64,000 bases of DNA from an uncultured Eubacteriales bacterium. Lineage in GTDB: Bacteria > Bacillota > Clostridia > Peptostreptococcales > Anaerovoracaceae. Positions within the stretch are counted from its first letter, which is position 1. The number at the start of each line of letters is the position of its first letter. Made by a program: the position numbers and the translations under genes. Shown here one piece after another: positions 8,882 through 17,798 of the stretch. Where the stretch lies: positions 1-64,000 of the forward strand of contig CACWSO010000012.1 of NCBI GenBank assembly GCA_902763505.1, given 5' to 3'. Under the pieces are notes generated by a model, which was not told where the DNA came from, did not search any database, and was given only the letters and a program-made list of their open reading frames with translations.

Positions 8882-10290
8882 TGACACTGGCGAAAGATTA
8901 TGCTTCCGTAATGGGAAGATCAAACGATATCCAGAAAGACGCACTCGGACTGGACTACGCAGAATTTGAAACATCTCCTATCGCATTCGATTATGACAAA
9001 CTCATGACTTCCACAGGATACACTCTGGAAGAGGTCAACAGAGTACAGAGCCAGTTCGGCGTTGGCAACACTCCACTTCTGGAGGCAAGAAACCTGACAA
9101 AGCTGGCCCGCAAGTATGCGAAGCCGGGATTCGGCGCAAGAATCTTCATCAAGGATGAAGCTGCCAATCCATCCGGTTCATTCAAAGACAGACGTGCTGC
9201 CTGTGCCGTATACCACGCTAAGAAGCTGGGATACAAAGGCGTTATGGCTGCTACATCAGGAAACTACGGCGCTGCAGTAGCTTCACAGGCTGCTATTCAG
9301 GGCCTCAAGTGCATCATCGTTCAGGAATGCTACGACTCCCACGGAGTTGGACAGCCTGAAATCGTTGAAAAGGCACGTAAGTGTGAAGCACTTGGAGCAG
9401 AGGTTGTTCAGCTGACAGTAGGTCCTGAACTGTTCTACTCCTTCCTGTCAATCCTGGAAGACACAGGTTACTTCAATGCTTCCCTGTATTCACCATTCGG
9501 TATCGCCGGCGTTGACACACTGGGTTACGAAATCGTAATGCAGTGCAGAGAAAAGCTGGGTAAGGATCCGGATATGGTAGTATGCACAACTGCAGGCGGC
9601 GGCATGACAACAGGAACTGCCCGCGGCGTCAGAATGGCTGGCTGCGATGCAGAAATCGTTGGCGCATCCATCGACCTGTCCGGTCTGTCAATGGCTTCAG
9701 ACGTTGACTTCAACAAGAAGTCATGTACAACAGGCCATACAGGATTCGGCGTTCCTTACGCTACAGATCCTGACCACAGTGACGTTCCAAGATCAGCTGC
9801 AAGACCGCTGAGATACATGGACAGATACGTAACAATCACACAGGGCGAAATCATGGAAATGACAGAGATGCTGGCTCAGCTGGAAGGCATCGAAAGAGGA
9901 CCTGCAGGACAGACTTCACTGGCTGCAGCATTCTCACTGGCTCAGGAACTGCCTGAGGATGCAATCCTGGTAGTTTCCGAAACAGAATACACAGGCGCCG
10001 GCAAGCACGTACAGCCGCAGCTCTGGTTCGCGAAGGAAAACGGCATCGAGGTAAAACTCGGCGATCCTAAGGACGAGGTTCCTGGCAAGAGCGTAGTACT
10101 GCCATCAAGCCCTAGACTCTTCAAGTATAAGGAAGCTGACCTCAACCACTTCAGACAGTCCCTGATCAAGAAGGCTGTTAAGAAGGCAGGCGTTAAGCCG
10201 ACAGACTCAGACCTTGAATTCCTGGCAGAAGAGACAAAGACAGACGTTGAATTTGTTAAGAAGACACTGGAAGAAAACGGATTACTGTAA
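8881..10290 (+). CDS. ortB: 2-amino-4-oxopentanoate thiolase, PLP subunit OrtB
   Basis: This 469-residue pyridoxal-phosphate enzyme of fold type II (threonine synthase-like) carries the cofactor-binding lysine in PSGSFKDRRA (about residue 102) and a phosphate-binding glycine-rich loop (TTAGGGMTTG). With OrtA it performs the unusual PLP-dependent thiolysis that produces acetyl-CoA and D-alanine. Translation is coupled to ortA by a one-base overlap, with a GGAGG site inside the end of ortA. A 10-bp hairpin follows before oraS. Confidence 0.95.
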   Translation: MTLAKDYASVMGRSNDIQKDALGLDYAEFETSPIAFDYDKLMTSTGYTLEEVNRVQSQFGVGNTPLLEARNLTKLARKYAKPGFGARIFIKDEAANPSGSFKDRRAACAVYHAKKLGYKGVMAATSGNYGAAVASQAAIQGLKCIIVQECYDSHGVGQPEIVEKARKCEALGAEVVQLTVGPELFYSFLSILEDTGYFNASLYSPFGIAGVDTLGYEIVMQCREKLGKDPDMVVCTTAGGGMTTGTARGVRMAGCDAEIVGASIDLSGLSMASDVDFNKKSCTTGHTGFGVPYATDPDHSDVPRSAARPLRYMDRYVTITQGEIMEMTEMLAQLEGIERGPAGQTSLAAAFSLAQELPEDAILVVSETEYTGAGKHVQPQLWFAKENGIEVKLGDPKDEVPGKSVVLPSSPRLFKYKEADLNHFRQSLIKKAVKKAGVKPTDSDLEFLAEETKTDVEFVKKTLEENGLL

Positions 10291-10300
10291 GACGGAAACA

Positions 10301-10324
10301 CGGAGGGGAGTCTTCTCCCCTCCG
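10301..10324 (+). other. Intercistronic hairpin between ortB and oraS
   Basis: A perfect 10-bp stem CGGAGGGGAG/CTCCCCTCCG closes a TCTT tetraloop. No T run follows. Confidence 0.65.
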
Positions 10325-10360
10325 GATAAAACAGTCTGAAAAGACAAAGGAGAAAAAAGG

Positions 10361-10714
10361 ATGAGAAGAGAAGACGATTTTGCAGAACGCAGAAAACACA
10401 TCGCAGATCTGACAGATGAAGAGCTCTACAACAGATTCTGGGAACTGGTTGACCAGGTTGTAGACCCTCTGCTTGAGCTCGGAAGAAAGAACACAACTCC
10501 TTCCGTAGAGAGAGCTGTTCTTCTGAGAATGGGTGTATCATCACTGGATACTCAGAAGGTAGTTGAAGGCTGCATGGACAGAGGTCTCATGGGACATGGT
10601 GCTGGCCACGTAGTTTACAAGGTTATGAAAGCACACGACCTCTCAGCGAAGGAAGCAGCAGAGAAACTCGTTGCAGGCGAATACTGGGACGAAGTAGTAG
10701 CAAGTTTCAAGTAA
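10361..10714 (+). CDS. oraS: D-ornithine 4,5-aminomutase small subunit OraS
   Basis: This 117-residue small subunit of D-ornithine aminomutase is needed to fold and hold the catalytic OraE subunit. The length fits the characterised clostridial protein (about 120 residues). It precedes oraE by 12 bases and follows ortB across a hairpin. The ribosome binding site is AAAGGAG. Confidence 0.94.
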   Translation: MRREDDFAERRKHIADLTDEELYNRFWELVDQVVDPLLELGRKNTTPSVERAVLLRMGVSSLDTQKVVEGCMDRGLMGHGAGHVVYKVMKAHDLSAKEAAEKLVAGEYWDEVVASFK

Positions 10715-10726
10715 GGAGGTAGAGAG

Positions 10727-12967
10727 ATGTCAGATTTCAAATTAGCACCTAACGAAAAGTTAAACATAAAAGAGATCCTGAAGGACCTCGACAAGTATGA
10801 ACCAAGAAGAAGAGGCTGGCACTGGAGAGAGCCGGATCCTGGCTGCAAGCTTGGACCTTTTGAATATCATGATTGTTCAAAGCCTCTGAAGAACAGCGTA
10901 GGACTCCCTCCTGCAAAGTACTTTGAAGATGCTGACCCGCAGCCAATGCCTGTCATCACAACTGAGATCGCATCCGGCAGATTCGAGGACGATATCAGAA
11001 GAATGAGAATGGGCGCATGGCACGGCGCAGACCACCTGATGGTTATCAGACATATGGGTCAGTCCCACATCGACGGCCTGATGGAAGGTACGCCGCAGGG
11101 TATCGGCGGTGTTCCTATCACTCGTAAGCAGGTAAGAGCACAGAGAAAAGCATGCGACATCATCGAAGATGAAGTTGGCCGTCCGATCAACTATCACTCC
11201 TACGTATCAGGCGTAGCTGGTCCTGACGTAGCAGTAATGTTCGCAGAAGAAGGCGTAAACGGCGCTCACCAGGACCCTCAGTACAACGTACTGTACAGAG
11301 ACATCAACGCCATCAGATCATTCGTAGACGCTTGCGAATCAAAGAAGATCATGGCATGGGCGCAGATGCTCCAGATCGATGGTGCGCACAACGCTAACGC
11401 AACGGCGAGAGACGCTTGGAAGGTAATGCCGGAACTGATCGTTCAGCACTCCATCAACTCAAGATTCTCAGAAAAAGTCGGCATCAGCCCTGAACTGATT
11501 TCACTTTCAACAGTACCTCCGACAGCAGTACCTGGACCTCTTATGTACTACGACCTGCCATACGCAGTCGCACTGAGAGACATCTGCGGCAGATACAAGA
11601 TGAGATGTCAGCAGAACACGAAGTACATCTGCTCCTCTGCAAGAGAAGCAACCGTAACGCACGTTCTGGACATGTTCATCTCCAAGCTGACTTCCGTAGA
11701 CATCCAGTCAACAATCACTCCTGACGAAGGAAGAAACGTTCCATGGCACATCTACAACATCGAAGCCTGCGACAATGCGAAGCAGACACTGATCGGTATG
11801 GACGGTCTCATGGAAATGGTTGAACTGAAGAAGGATGGCCCGCTGAGAGAGAACGCCAGAGAGATCAAAGAAAGAGCTCTCCTGTTCATGGAAGAAATGG
11901 TCGAAGCAGGCGGATACTTCAACGCTGTTGAAGCCGGATTCTTCGTTGACTCCGGAAAATATCCTGAGAGAAACGGCGACGGTATCGCACGTAGGCTGGA
12001 CGGCGGCGTAGGCTATGGATACATCTTCGAGAGAGAAGACGACTACATGGCTCCTGTAACAGCACACTTCGGATACAACAATGTTGAGCAGTACGGCGGA
12101 GATCCTGAGAATCCATCAGCGCTCATCGGCGGATGTACATTTGAAGACAGAAGCAAGATCGTTTACATCGACGAACTCGATGAGGAAGACAATGTAAACG
12201 TAAGACTCGAGAAGGTTGCCAAGTACCACAACGGCGAAGCGATCATTCCGGAAGTTGAATGGTGCGGAGACGGCATCATCCTGCTGACGATGTGCATTCC
12301 TACACACGCCAGAGCTTCTGAGGCAGTTGCTCTTGAAATCGGTCACAGACTGGGACTGGAAGATCCTGTTGTTATCAGTAAGGAAGTTCTCCATCCGGCA
12401 GAAGGCACTAGAATTGAGATGAAGGGAAAGGTTCCATTCGATATCGATCCTTCCACACTCGAGATCCCGGCTCCGCCGCATCACCAGCCAGATGCTGTTC
12501 TCTACAAAGAGTTCGAAGAGCATCCAATGGTAGTTGTATGCGGAACAGTTGGCAATGACGAACACTCCGTAGGTCTCCGTGAGATCATCAACATCAAGCA
12601 CGGCGGAATTGAAAAGTGGGGCGTTAAGGTTAACTACCTCGGCACTTCCGTTCCTGTAGAGAAGCTGGTTGACGCAGCAGTTGAGCTGAACGCCAATGCT
12701 ATTCTGGCATCAACGATCATCTCACACGACAATGTTCACTACAAGAATATGAAGAGAATCAACGAGCTGGCAATCGAAAAGGGTATCCGTGACAAGGTCA
12801 TCATCGCAGCTGGCGGAACACAGGTAATTCCTGAAGAAGCTCGCGAGACTGGCATTGATGAAGGATTCGGAAGAGACTCCCACGGTATCGACGTTGCTAC
12901 ATTCCTCTGTGAAGAAGCAATGAGAAGACGTGGAGAAGAACCTCCTGAAGTACAGGAAGTAATCTAA
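10727..12967 (+). CDS. oraE: D-ornithine 4,5-aminomutase catalytic subunit OraE
   Basis: This 746-residue adenosylcobalamin- and PLP-dependent mutase moves the 5-amino group of D-ornithine to C4, giving (2R,4S)-2,4-diaminopentanoate. The N-terminal two thirds form the barrel domain. The C-terminal Rossmann-like domain contains the B12-binding signature DxHxxG as DEHSVG (about 611-616), where the His replaces dimethylbenzimidazole as lower cobalt ligand. The length matches family members (about 730-760). It has a strong AAGGAGG ribosome binding site. Confidence 0.97.
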   Translation: MSDFKLAPNEKLNIKEILKDLDKYEPRRRGWHWREPDPGCKLGPFEYHDCSKPLKNSVGLPPAKYFEDADPQPMPVITTEIASGRFEDDIRRMRMGAWHGADHLMVIRHMGQSHIDGLMEGTPQGIGGVPITRKQVRAQRKACDIIEDEVGRPINYHSYVSGVAGPDVAVMFAEEGVNGAHQDPQYNVLYRDINAIRSFVDACESKKIMAWAQMLQIDGAHNANATARDAWKVMPELIVQHSINSRFSEKVGISPELISLSTVPPTAVPGPLMYYDLPYAVALRDICGRYKMRCQQNTKYICSSAREATVTHVLDMFISKLTSVDIQSTITPDEGRNVPWHIYNIEACDNAKQTLIGMDGLMEMVELKKDGPLRENAREIKERALLFMEEMVEAGGYFNAVEAGFFVDSGKYPERNGDGIARRLDGGVGYGYIFEREDDYMAPVTAHFGYNNVEQYGGDPENPSALIGGCTFEDRSKIVYIDELDEEDNVNVRLEKVAKYHNGEAIIPEVEWCGDGIILLTMCIPTHARASEAVALEIGHRLGLEDPVVISKEVLHPAEGTRIEMKGKVPFDIDPSTLEIPAPPHHQPDAVLYKEFEEHPMVVVCGTVGNDEHSVGLREIINIKHGGIEKWGVKVNYLGTSVPVEKLVDAAVELNANAILASTIISHDNVHYKNMKRINELAIEKGIRDKVIIAAGGTQVIPEEARETGIDEGFGRDSHGIDVATFLCEEAMRRRGEEPPEVQEVI

Positions 12968-12993
12968 GGCGACTCTAATCTTAGAGACACACT

Positions 12994-13015
12994 GGGCCGG
13001 GCGAAAGCCCGGCCC
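12994..13015 (+). other. Intercistronic GAAA-tetraloop hairpin after oraE
   Basis: A perfect 9-bp GC-only stem (12994-13002 with 13007-13015) is capped by a GAAA loop. Only two T follow, so transcription probably continues into the reactivase gene. Confidence 0.65.
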
Positions 13016-13049
13016 TTAATCAAACAAACCGATTTGAAAGGTAACAGAA

Positions 13050-14825
13050 ATGAAAGTAGATGTACTCGTAGCAGAAATCGGATCAACGACGACCGTAGTA
13101 AACGCATTCAGAAATATCGATAGTGAAAACCCGGAATTCTGGGCACAGGGACAGGCGCCGACCTCGGTGCTGGAAGGTGATGTCAGAGTGGGCCTGCAGG
13201 GAGCGATTGATGATCTCTGCGCAAAGCAGGGAATTGACAGTCTCGAGTATGACGAGATGCTCGCCACATCATCGGCAGCAGGTGGACTGAAGATGACGGT
13301 GCATGGGCTGGTCTATGATATGACAGCCAGAGCAGCCAAAGAGGCAGCGCTGGGAGCAGGCGGCATTATCCACTTCGTAACGGCAGGCAAACTCAGAAGA
13401 ACAGATCTTGCGAAGATTAAGGAGATTCAGCCAAATCTGATTCTCATCGCAGGAGGCGTCGACTACGGTGAAAGAGATACCGCCATCGACAATGCAGAGA
13501 AAATCCGCAGCCTCGGATTAAAGACGCCTATCATCTACGCAGGTAATATTGAAAATCAGGAAGAGATGGAACTCATCTTTGATGAAGAGTCCGGACAGAA
13601 ACTCTACAATGTAGAAAATGTTTATCCTAAAATCGATGACATGAACGTTGAACCGTGCAGGAAAGTCATTCAGGATGCATTTGAAGACCACATTACAAAT
13701 GCCCCGGGAATGGAACACGTCCGCGACATGGTAAATGGCCCAATCGTTCCTACCCCTGGCGCAGTCATGCAGGCGACGAAGCTTTTGAACGAGTGCATCG
13801 GCGAAGTTGTCGTCATAGACGTCGGCGGCGCGACAACAGACGTCCATTCCGTATGCAGGGAATCAGATAACGTCGCCAGAATTTTGACAGCACCGGAGCC
13901 AATGGCTAAGAGAACAGTTGAGGGCGATCTGGGCGTCTACGTCAATAGAATGAAAGTCATCGAATCCATCGGTGAAGAGGAATTCCGTGAAAAGGCAGCG
14001 GAAGCCGGCTTCGATCCGGACAAGACGCTGGAAACCTACAGAGCAATTCCGAAGAATGAAGATGAAATCAAAATGGTCGAGATTCTGACGGAGGAAGCTG
14101 TCATGAAGGCAGTGGATCGTCACGCCGGCCAGATCAGATATATTTACGGTCCAAGCGGCCGCAGCACCGTTGCTGAAGGCAAGGACCTGACACCAGTTAA
14201 ATACATCGTCGGAACAGGCGGAGCGTTGACAAGACTTCCACACCGAGAGGAAATCATGGGACGTATCTGTGAATACGATCAGACCGGAACGAAGCTGTTC
14301 CCGACGCACCATGCGAAGATCGCAGTAGACAATGACTACATCATGGCGTCACTGGGTGTACTCAGCGTCAAGCACAGAGAAGGCGCAATCAAATTGCTTG
14401 AGAAATCTCTCGGCTTCAAGTTTGTCAAGCCGGAAGAGAGTCAGTATGGCATCAAATCCACAACGCAGCAGAGCGCAGTAGCAGATGGTCCGGCCATTCT
14501 GGCGGACGTTGCCGCAGAGCTGGCAGAGAAAGATGCAGACCGCGAGGCGATGATCAAACACATTCTTGAATGTGAAGAACAGGGCTATGATATGACAGCC
14601 TACAAGCTGGACTACGGTCTCATCACGGAAGAGGAGGCGGAAGCTATTGAAGCTGCAAAAGCAGCAGAAGAAGCGGAAAAAGAAGAAGAGTCCAGAGCGC
14701 TTCGCGACCGCGGCATGATCAGAACAGATGACGTCCTAAAGATGACGAAGGAAGGCCTTCCGACCTGTAACAGAGAATGCCATCTCTGCATGAGAAAGAA
14801 CTGCAAATTCCGCAAGGAGTGCTGA
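13050..14825 (+). CDS. MutL/GlmL-like ATPase, probable reactivase of ornithine aminomutase
   Basis: This 591-residue protein belongs to the MutL family of the actin/Hsp70 (ASKHA) fold, named after the gene between the glutamate mutase subunits. Phosphate-binding segments are visible as VAEIGSTTTVVNAF at the start and VIDVGGATTDVHS in the middle. B12 mutases are easily inactivated, and I infer that this ATPase exchanges damaged cofactor for OraSE. It is longer than classical MutL (about 460 residues). The extra C-terminus has a Glu/Ala-rich linker and a five-cysteine end (C-x3-C-x2-C-x4-C-x5-C) that may bind a metal. It is the last gene before a strong terminator. Confidence 0.88.
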   Translation: MKVDVLVAEIGSTTTVVNAFRNIDSENPEFWAQGQAPTSVLEGDVRVGLQGAIDDLCAKQGIDSLEYDEMLATSSAAGGLKMTVHGLVYDMTARAAKEAALGAGGIIHFVTAGKLRRTDLAKIKEIQPNLILIAGGVDYGERDTAIDNAEKIRSLGLKTPIIYAGNIENQEEMELIFDEESGQKLYNVENVYPKIDDMNVEPCRKVIQDAFEDHITNAPGMEHVRDMVNGPIVPTPGAVMQATKLLNECIGEVVVIDVGGATTDVHSVCRESDNVARILTAPEPMAKRTVEGDLGVYVNRMKVIESIGEEEFREKAAEAGFDPDKTLETYRAIPKNEDEIKMVEILTEEAVMKAVDRHAGQIRYIYGPSGRSTVAEGKDLTPVKYIVGTGGALTRLPHREEIMGRICEYDQTGTKLFPTHHAKIAVDNDYIMASLGVLSVKHREGAIKLLEKSLGFKFVKPEESQYGIKSTTQQSAVADGPAILADVAAELAEKDADREAMIKHILECEEQGYDMTAYKLDYGLITEEEAEAIEAAKAAEEAEKEEESRALRDRGMIRTDDVLKMTKEGLPTCNRECHLCMRKNCKFRKEC

Positions 14826-14859
14826 AAAAAACAACAATAGAAAAATAGACACAAATACG

Positions 14860-14890
14860 AAAAAACCGGAGCCCCTTTCTCCGGTTTTTT
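14860..14890 (+). terminator. Terminator of the ornithine operon
   Basis: A perfect 12-bp stem (14860-14871 with 14879-14890), ending in six T on the plus strand and six A at its base, follows the last operon gene by 34 bases. Confidence 0.85.
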
Positions 14891-14955
14891 CTGTCGTTCA
14901 TCATTATCATTATCTGTTTTGTGAGGAGGTGTGTCTTTCGACACTGTTATAATAG

Positions 14956-14969
14956 AACAATTAATTGTT
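14956..14969. promoter_or_regulatory. Palindrome upstream of the MATE gene
   Basis: A perfect 14-bp palindrome, AACAATTAATTGTT, lies between a TATAAT at 14948 and the better promoter at 14996-15024. Size and symmetry fit a MarR- or TetR-type operator, but no such regulator is encoded nearby. Confidence 0.4.
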
Positions 14970-14995
14970 ATTTAGCAGTGGATTATGTGAAGGCT

Positions 14996-15024
14996 TTGTG
15001 AAGATGGTGAAATAATGCTATACT
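14996..15024 (+). promoter_or_regulatory. Promoter of the MATE gene
   Basis: A -35 TTGTGA (14996-15001), a 17-bp spacer and an extended -10 TGC-TATACT (15019-15024) predict a start near 15031. Confidence 0.55.
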
Positions 15025-15056
15025 AATTTTTGCATGAAGAAAGGACAAGCTGTGAA

Positions 15057-16403
15057 ATGGCAAATCAGATAGACATGCTGCATGGATCATTGATGAAGAA
15101 GCTTCTGCTCTTCGCTCTCCCACTTGCTGCAACCGGTACGGTGCAGCAGCTTTTTAATGCAGCGGATGGTATTATCCTGGGTCATTTTGCAGGCAGTGAT
15201 GCGTTGGCGGCAGTTGGAAGCACGGCACCGATTATCAATCTTTCTATCAATCTTTTTATTGGGTTGTCCATCGGAGCCAGCGTGGTCATCGCCCATTACA
15301 TCGGCCAAGGCAGATCAGACCGCATCAGTGACGCAGTGCACACTGCCGTGATATTGTCTTTGATTGCAGGTGTGACGATTGCGGTGGTCGGTATCTGTAT
15401 CAGCAGACCAATGCTGCATGCCATGGGGTCGCCTGACAATGTCATTGGATTGTCCACGGTCTATCTGAGAATCTTCTTCGCAGGCATGCCGTTCATGATG
15501 ATTTACATCTACTTCTCAGCGATCTTGCGAAGCAAAGGCGACACGAAACGGCCGCTCCTGATTTTGCTTGGCTCGGGTATTGTGAAAGTAGCGGTCAGTC
15601 TGCTGTTCGTGGTGGGACTCGGCATGAGTGTCAAGGGCGTTGCTCTGGCGACGATTATCGCCAACTTCCTGAACAGCGGAGCTCTGGTTTATCTTCTCAT
15701 GCACGAGGATGGCCCGTTCAGACTCAGACTAAAAAAGCTCAAAATCAAAAAAGAACATTTCATCAGAATTCTCAAAATCGGTTTGCCCGCTGGAGTGCAG
15801 AGCATGGTGTTCTCCTTCTCCAATGTCATCATCCAGTCCACGATCAACGGATTCGGATCTGATGCGATCGCTGGATCTGCCGCTGCGGTCAATTATGAGT
15901 TTTTCTGCTATTTCGTGTTGAACGCCTTCGGGCAGGCAGCGGTTACATTCACAAGTCAGAACTACGGCGCACAAAACGTCGACCGATGCAAGGAAGTGTT
16001 CCGTGACTGCATGCTGCTGGGCGCTGCGGCTATGTTCCTCTGCAACTTAGGATTTTTCCTCGGGCGGTCGTTCTTTGTGCTGGTGTTTACGACAGACGTC
16101 CTGGTTATCCCGTGGGCCATGATAAGGTTCAGCCACGTGCTGATCTTTCAGTGGATCGCCTCGTCTTATGAGATCAGCGGCCAGTGTATGCGCGGTATGG
16201 GTCACTCGCTGCTGCCTGCCCTCATCTCCGTCCTGGGGACCTGTGTTCTGAGAATCGTGTGGATCTATACTTTGTTCCAGTCCTTCGGAACCTTTGAGAT
16301 GCTGATGAACATCTACCCGATTACGTGGGCCGTTACCGGCATTGCGACGCTCATCTCATACGCAATCATCAGCAAAAAAGAATTCAAAAATATTAGCGGA
16401 TAG
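15057..16403 (+). CDS. MATE-family multidrug/cation antiporter
   Basis: This 448-residue membrane protein has about twelve hydrophobic helices in two homologous halves. It opens with the family pattern LLLFALPLAATGTVQQLFNAADGIILGHFAGSDALAAVGSTAP. MATE transporters expel drugs or other organic cations in exchange for Na+ or H+. I chose ATG 15057 because AAAGGA lies upstream and the upstream TTG falls at the predicted transcription start. The substrate is unknown. A terminator overlaps the stop codon. Confidence 0.92.
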   Translation: MANQIDMLHGSLMKKLLLFALPLAATGTVQQLFNAADGIILGHFAGSDALAAVGSTAPIINLSINLFIGLSIGASVVIAHYIGQGRSDRISDAVHTAVILSLIAGVTIAVVGICISRPMLHAMGSPDNVIGLSTVYLRIFFAGMPFMMIYIYFSAILRSKGDTKRPLLILLGSGIVKVAVSLLFVVGLGMSVKGVALATIIANFLNSGALVYLLMHEDGPFRLRLKKLKIKKEHFIRILKIGLPAGVQSMVFSFSNVIIQSTINGFGSDAIAGSAAAVNYEFFCYFVLNAFGQAAVTFTSQNYGAQNVDRCKEVFRDCMLLGAAAMFLCNLGFFLGRSFFVLVFTTDVLVIPWAMIRFSHVLIFQWIASSYEISGQCMRGMGHSLLPALISVLGTCVLRIVWIYTLFQSFGTFEMLMNIYPITWAVTGIATLISYAIISKKEFKNISG

Positions 16404-16426
16404 CAAGTGCTGCCATCCGCTTTTTT
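16396..16426. terminator. Terminator after the MATE gene
   Basis: A GCGGAT/ATCCGC stem with an inner mismatch is followed by TTTTTT. The stop codon of the MATE gene lies inside the left arm. It sits between converging genes and may also serve birA. Confidence 0.7.
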
Positions 16427-16437
16427 AATCTTTACCT

Positions 16438-17427
16438 TTATAATCTGACTGACACTTCACCGCTCGTGAGGGTCTGACGTGTGCCGTCTTCATATTCAAC
16501 GATGAGACCGCCCGCATCATCGATGCCGATTGCGCGAGCCTTCCGCCCGCCCAGCTCCTGAGTCGGGTCTTTTCTGTATGTGCCTGTGTAGACTGTGATT
16601 TCCCTGCCGATGACCATAGAGCGACTGCGGTAGGAATCCATAAATCCAGATAAGTCCTTCGTATAGCGGAGGACTTTTTCAGTGATTGACGCGGCGAGAA
16701 GGGACTTCTCGTGACCATCAAGACCTTCTTCAGAAATGCTGCCTGCAATGCCGGCGAGCTCAGGCGGAAAACTTTTTTCCGAGGTGTTGACACCAATGCC
16801 GATGATCAGAGAATCAATCTGACCTGTTTCAAAATCTGTGGTTGCCTCTGTGAGTATGCCGCAGACTTTTTTTCCGTCCAGATAAATGTCATTGACCCAT
16901 TTGATGTCTGTTGAACAGTTGCATAGCGCATCGATAGCCTCGCTGGTTGCCGCGGCGGCGGCAACAGTGACCATGGAAGATCTGCTGATATCGAAGTTTG
17001 GTCTGATGACGATGCTTAGATACAGTCCATCACGAGGAGAGTAAAACCCACGGCCGAGACGCCCTCTGCCGGCGGTCTGCTGCCGGGCGATCACGACTGC
17101 AGGAGTGTTGGTGTTTTCGTCGAGAATGAGACGGCGCGCTTCCAGGTTCGTCGAATCGATGATATCGTAGACAAACAGGTTCATGCCGCGCAAATCAGCA
17201 GACAGCGCGTTTCTGACTGCTGCCTCGCTGACAGCCGTTCCTTCAGATGGCATCATATAGCCTCTGTTTGTAACAGCGTCGATTTCATATCCTTCATTAC
17301 GCAGTGCCTTAACGGCCTTGCAGACAGCAGCTCTCGATACGTTGAGCTGACCGGAAAGCTCTTCTCCGGATATGTAATGGTCTCTGTTGTTCTGCAGTGC
17401 GGTAAGCACGGAATCTTTCACAGCCAT
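16438..17427 (-). CDS. birA: Biotin--[acetyl-CoA-carboxylase] ligase with N-terminal HTH (BirA)
   Basis: This 329-residue protein joins biotin to its carrier proteins through biotinyl-AMP and can repress biotin genes. A winged HTH (about 1-65, LNVSRAAVCKAVKALRNEGYEID) precedes the ligase core with the biotinyl-AMP loop GRGRLGRGFYSP, then KWVNDIYLDGKKVCGIL and the C-terminal SH3-like domain. I chose ATG 17427, which has GGAGGAG eight bases upstream; an in-frame codon further upstream has no such site. Confidence 0.95.
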   Translation of the reverse strand: MAVKDSVLTALQNNRDHYISGEELSGQLNVSRAAVCKAVKALRNEGYEIDAVTNRGYMMPSEGTAVSEAAVRNALSADLRGMNLFVYDIIDSTNLEARRLILDENTNTPAVVIARQQTAGRGRLGRGFYSPRDGLYLSIVIRPNFDISRSSMVTVAAAAATSEAIDALCNCSTDIKWVNDIYLDGKKVCGILTEATTDFETGQIDSLIIGIGVNTSEKSFPPELAGIAGSISEEGLDGHEKSLLAASITEKVLRYTKDLSGFMDSYRSRSMVIGREITVYTGTYRKDPTQELGGRKARAIGIDDAGGLIVEYEDGTRQTLTSGEVSVRL

Positions 17428-17605
17428 ATCGAATTCTCCTCCAAAACCAATTGTAAACTTACGCCAAAAGATTAGCAACATCCAATTGTCCGGCTGTCCT
17501 GGGGCCATAAATGGACATCAGATCGACTATTTTGCAGGAATAAATACGGATTTTGCAGGAAAAAGCACAGAAATTCTTTAAAAACGCCTTATCAACTTTT
17601 GAAAT

Positions 17606-17645
17606 ATGACGGTTTATATGACGGAGACGGAAATATAATAGGGTC
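17606..17645 (+). promoter_or_regulatory. Distal copy of a duplicated promoter with ATGACG boxes
   Basis: The 18-bp block ATGACGGTTTATATGACG (17606-17623) contains ATGACG twice, 12 bp apart. It covers the -35 region of a TATAAT (17634-17639), which is followed by AGGGTCA. A second copy begins exactly 100 bp downstream. The arrangement suggests an activator bound as a tandem dimer. Confidence 0.65.
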
Positions 17646-17705
17646 ATAGAAAAACAGCTTAACAAAGCTAAATAAATAAAAAATGACGCTTAAAAAGAAA
17701 GAAAC

Positions 17706-17745
17706 ATGACGGTTTATATGACGAAAGAAAAGCTATACTAGGGTC
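17706..17745 (+). promoter_or_regulatory. Proximal copy of the duplicated promoter with ATGACG boxes
   Basis: The same 18-bp block recurs at 17706-17723, followed by TATACT (17734-17739) and TAGGGTCA-type sequence. An extra single ATGACG lies at 17683. The 371-bp gene-free stretch 17428-17798 contains these two promoter copies and no gene that I can see. Confidence 0.65.
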
Positions 17746-17798
17746 ACAAAAGAGGACGATAGAAGCTCATCAGAGCAGAAGTTGAAAGGAGAAAGAAA

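Noticed and set aside
14921-14980. Short peptide frame after the GAGGAGG sequence before the MATE gene.
   Set aside because: The GTG start is too close to the purine tract and the frame has only about 15 codons.
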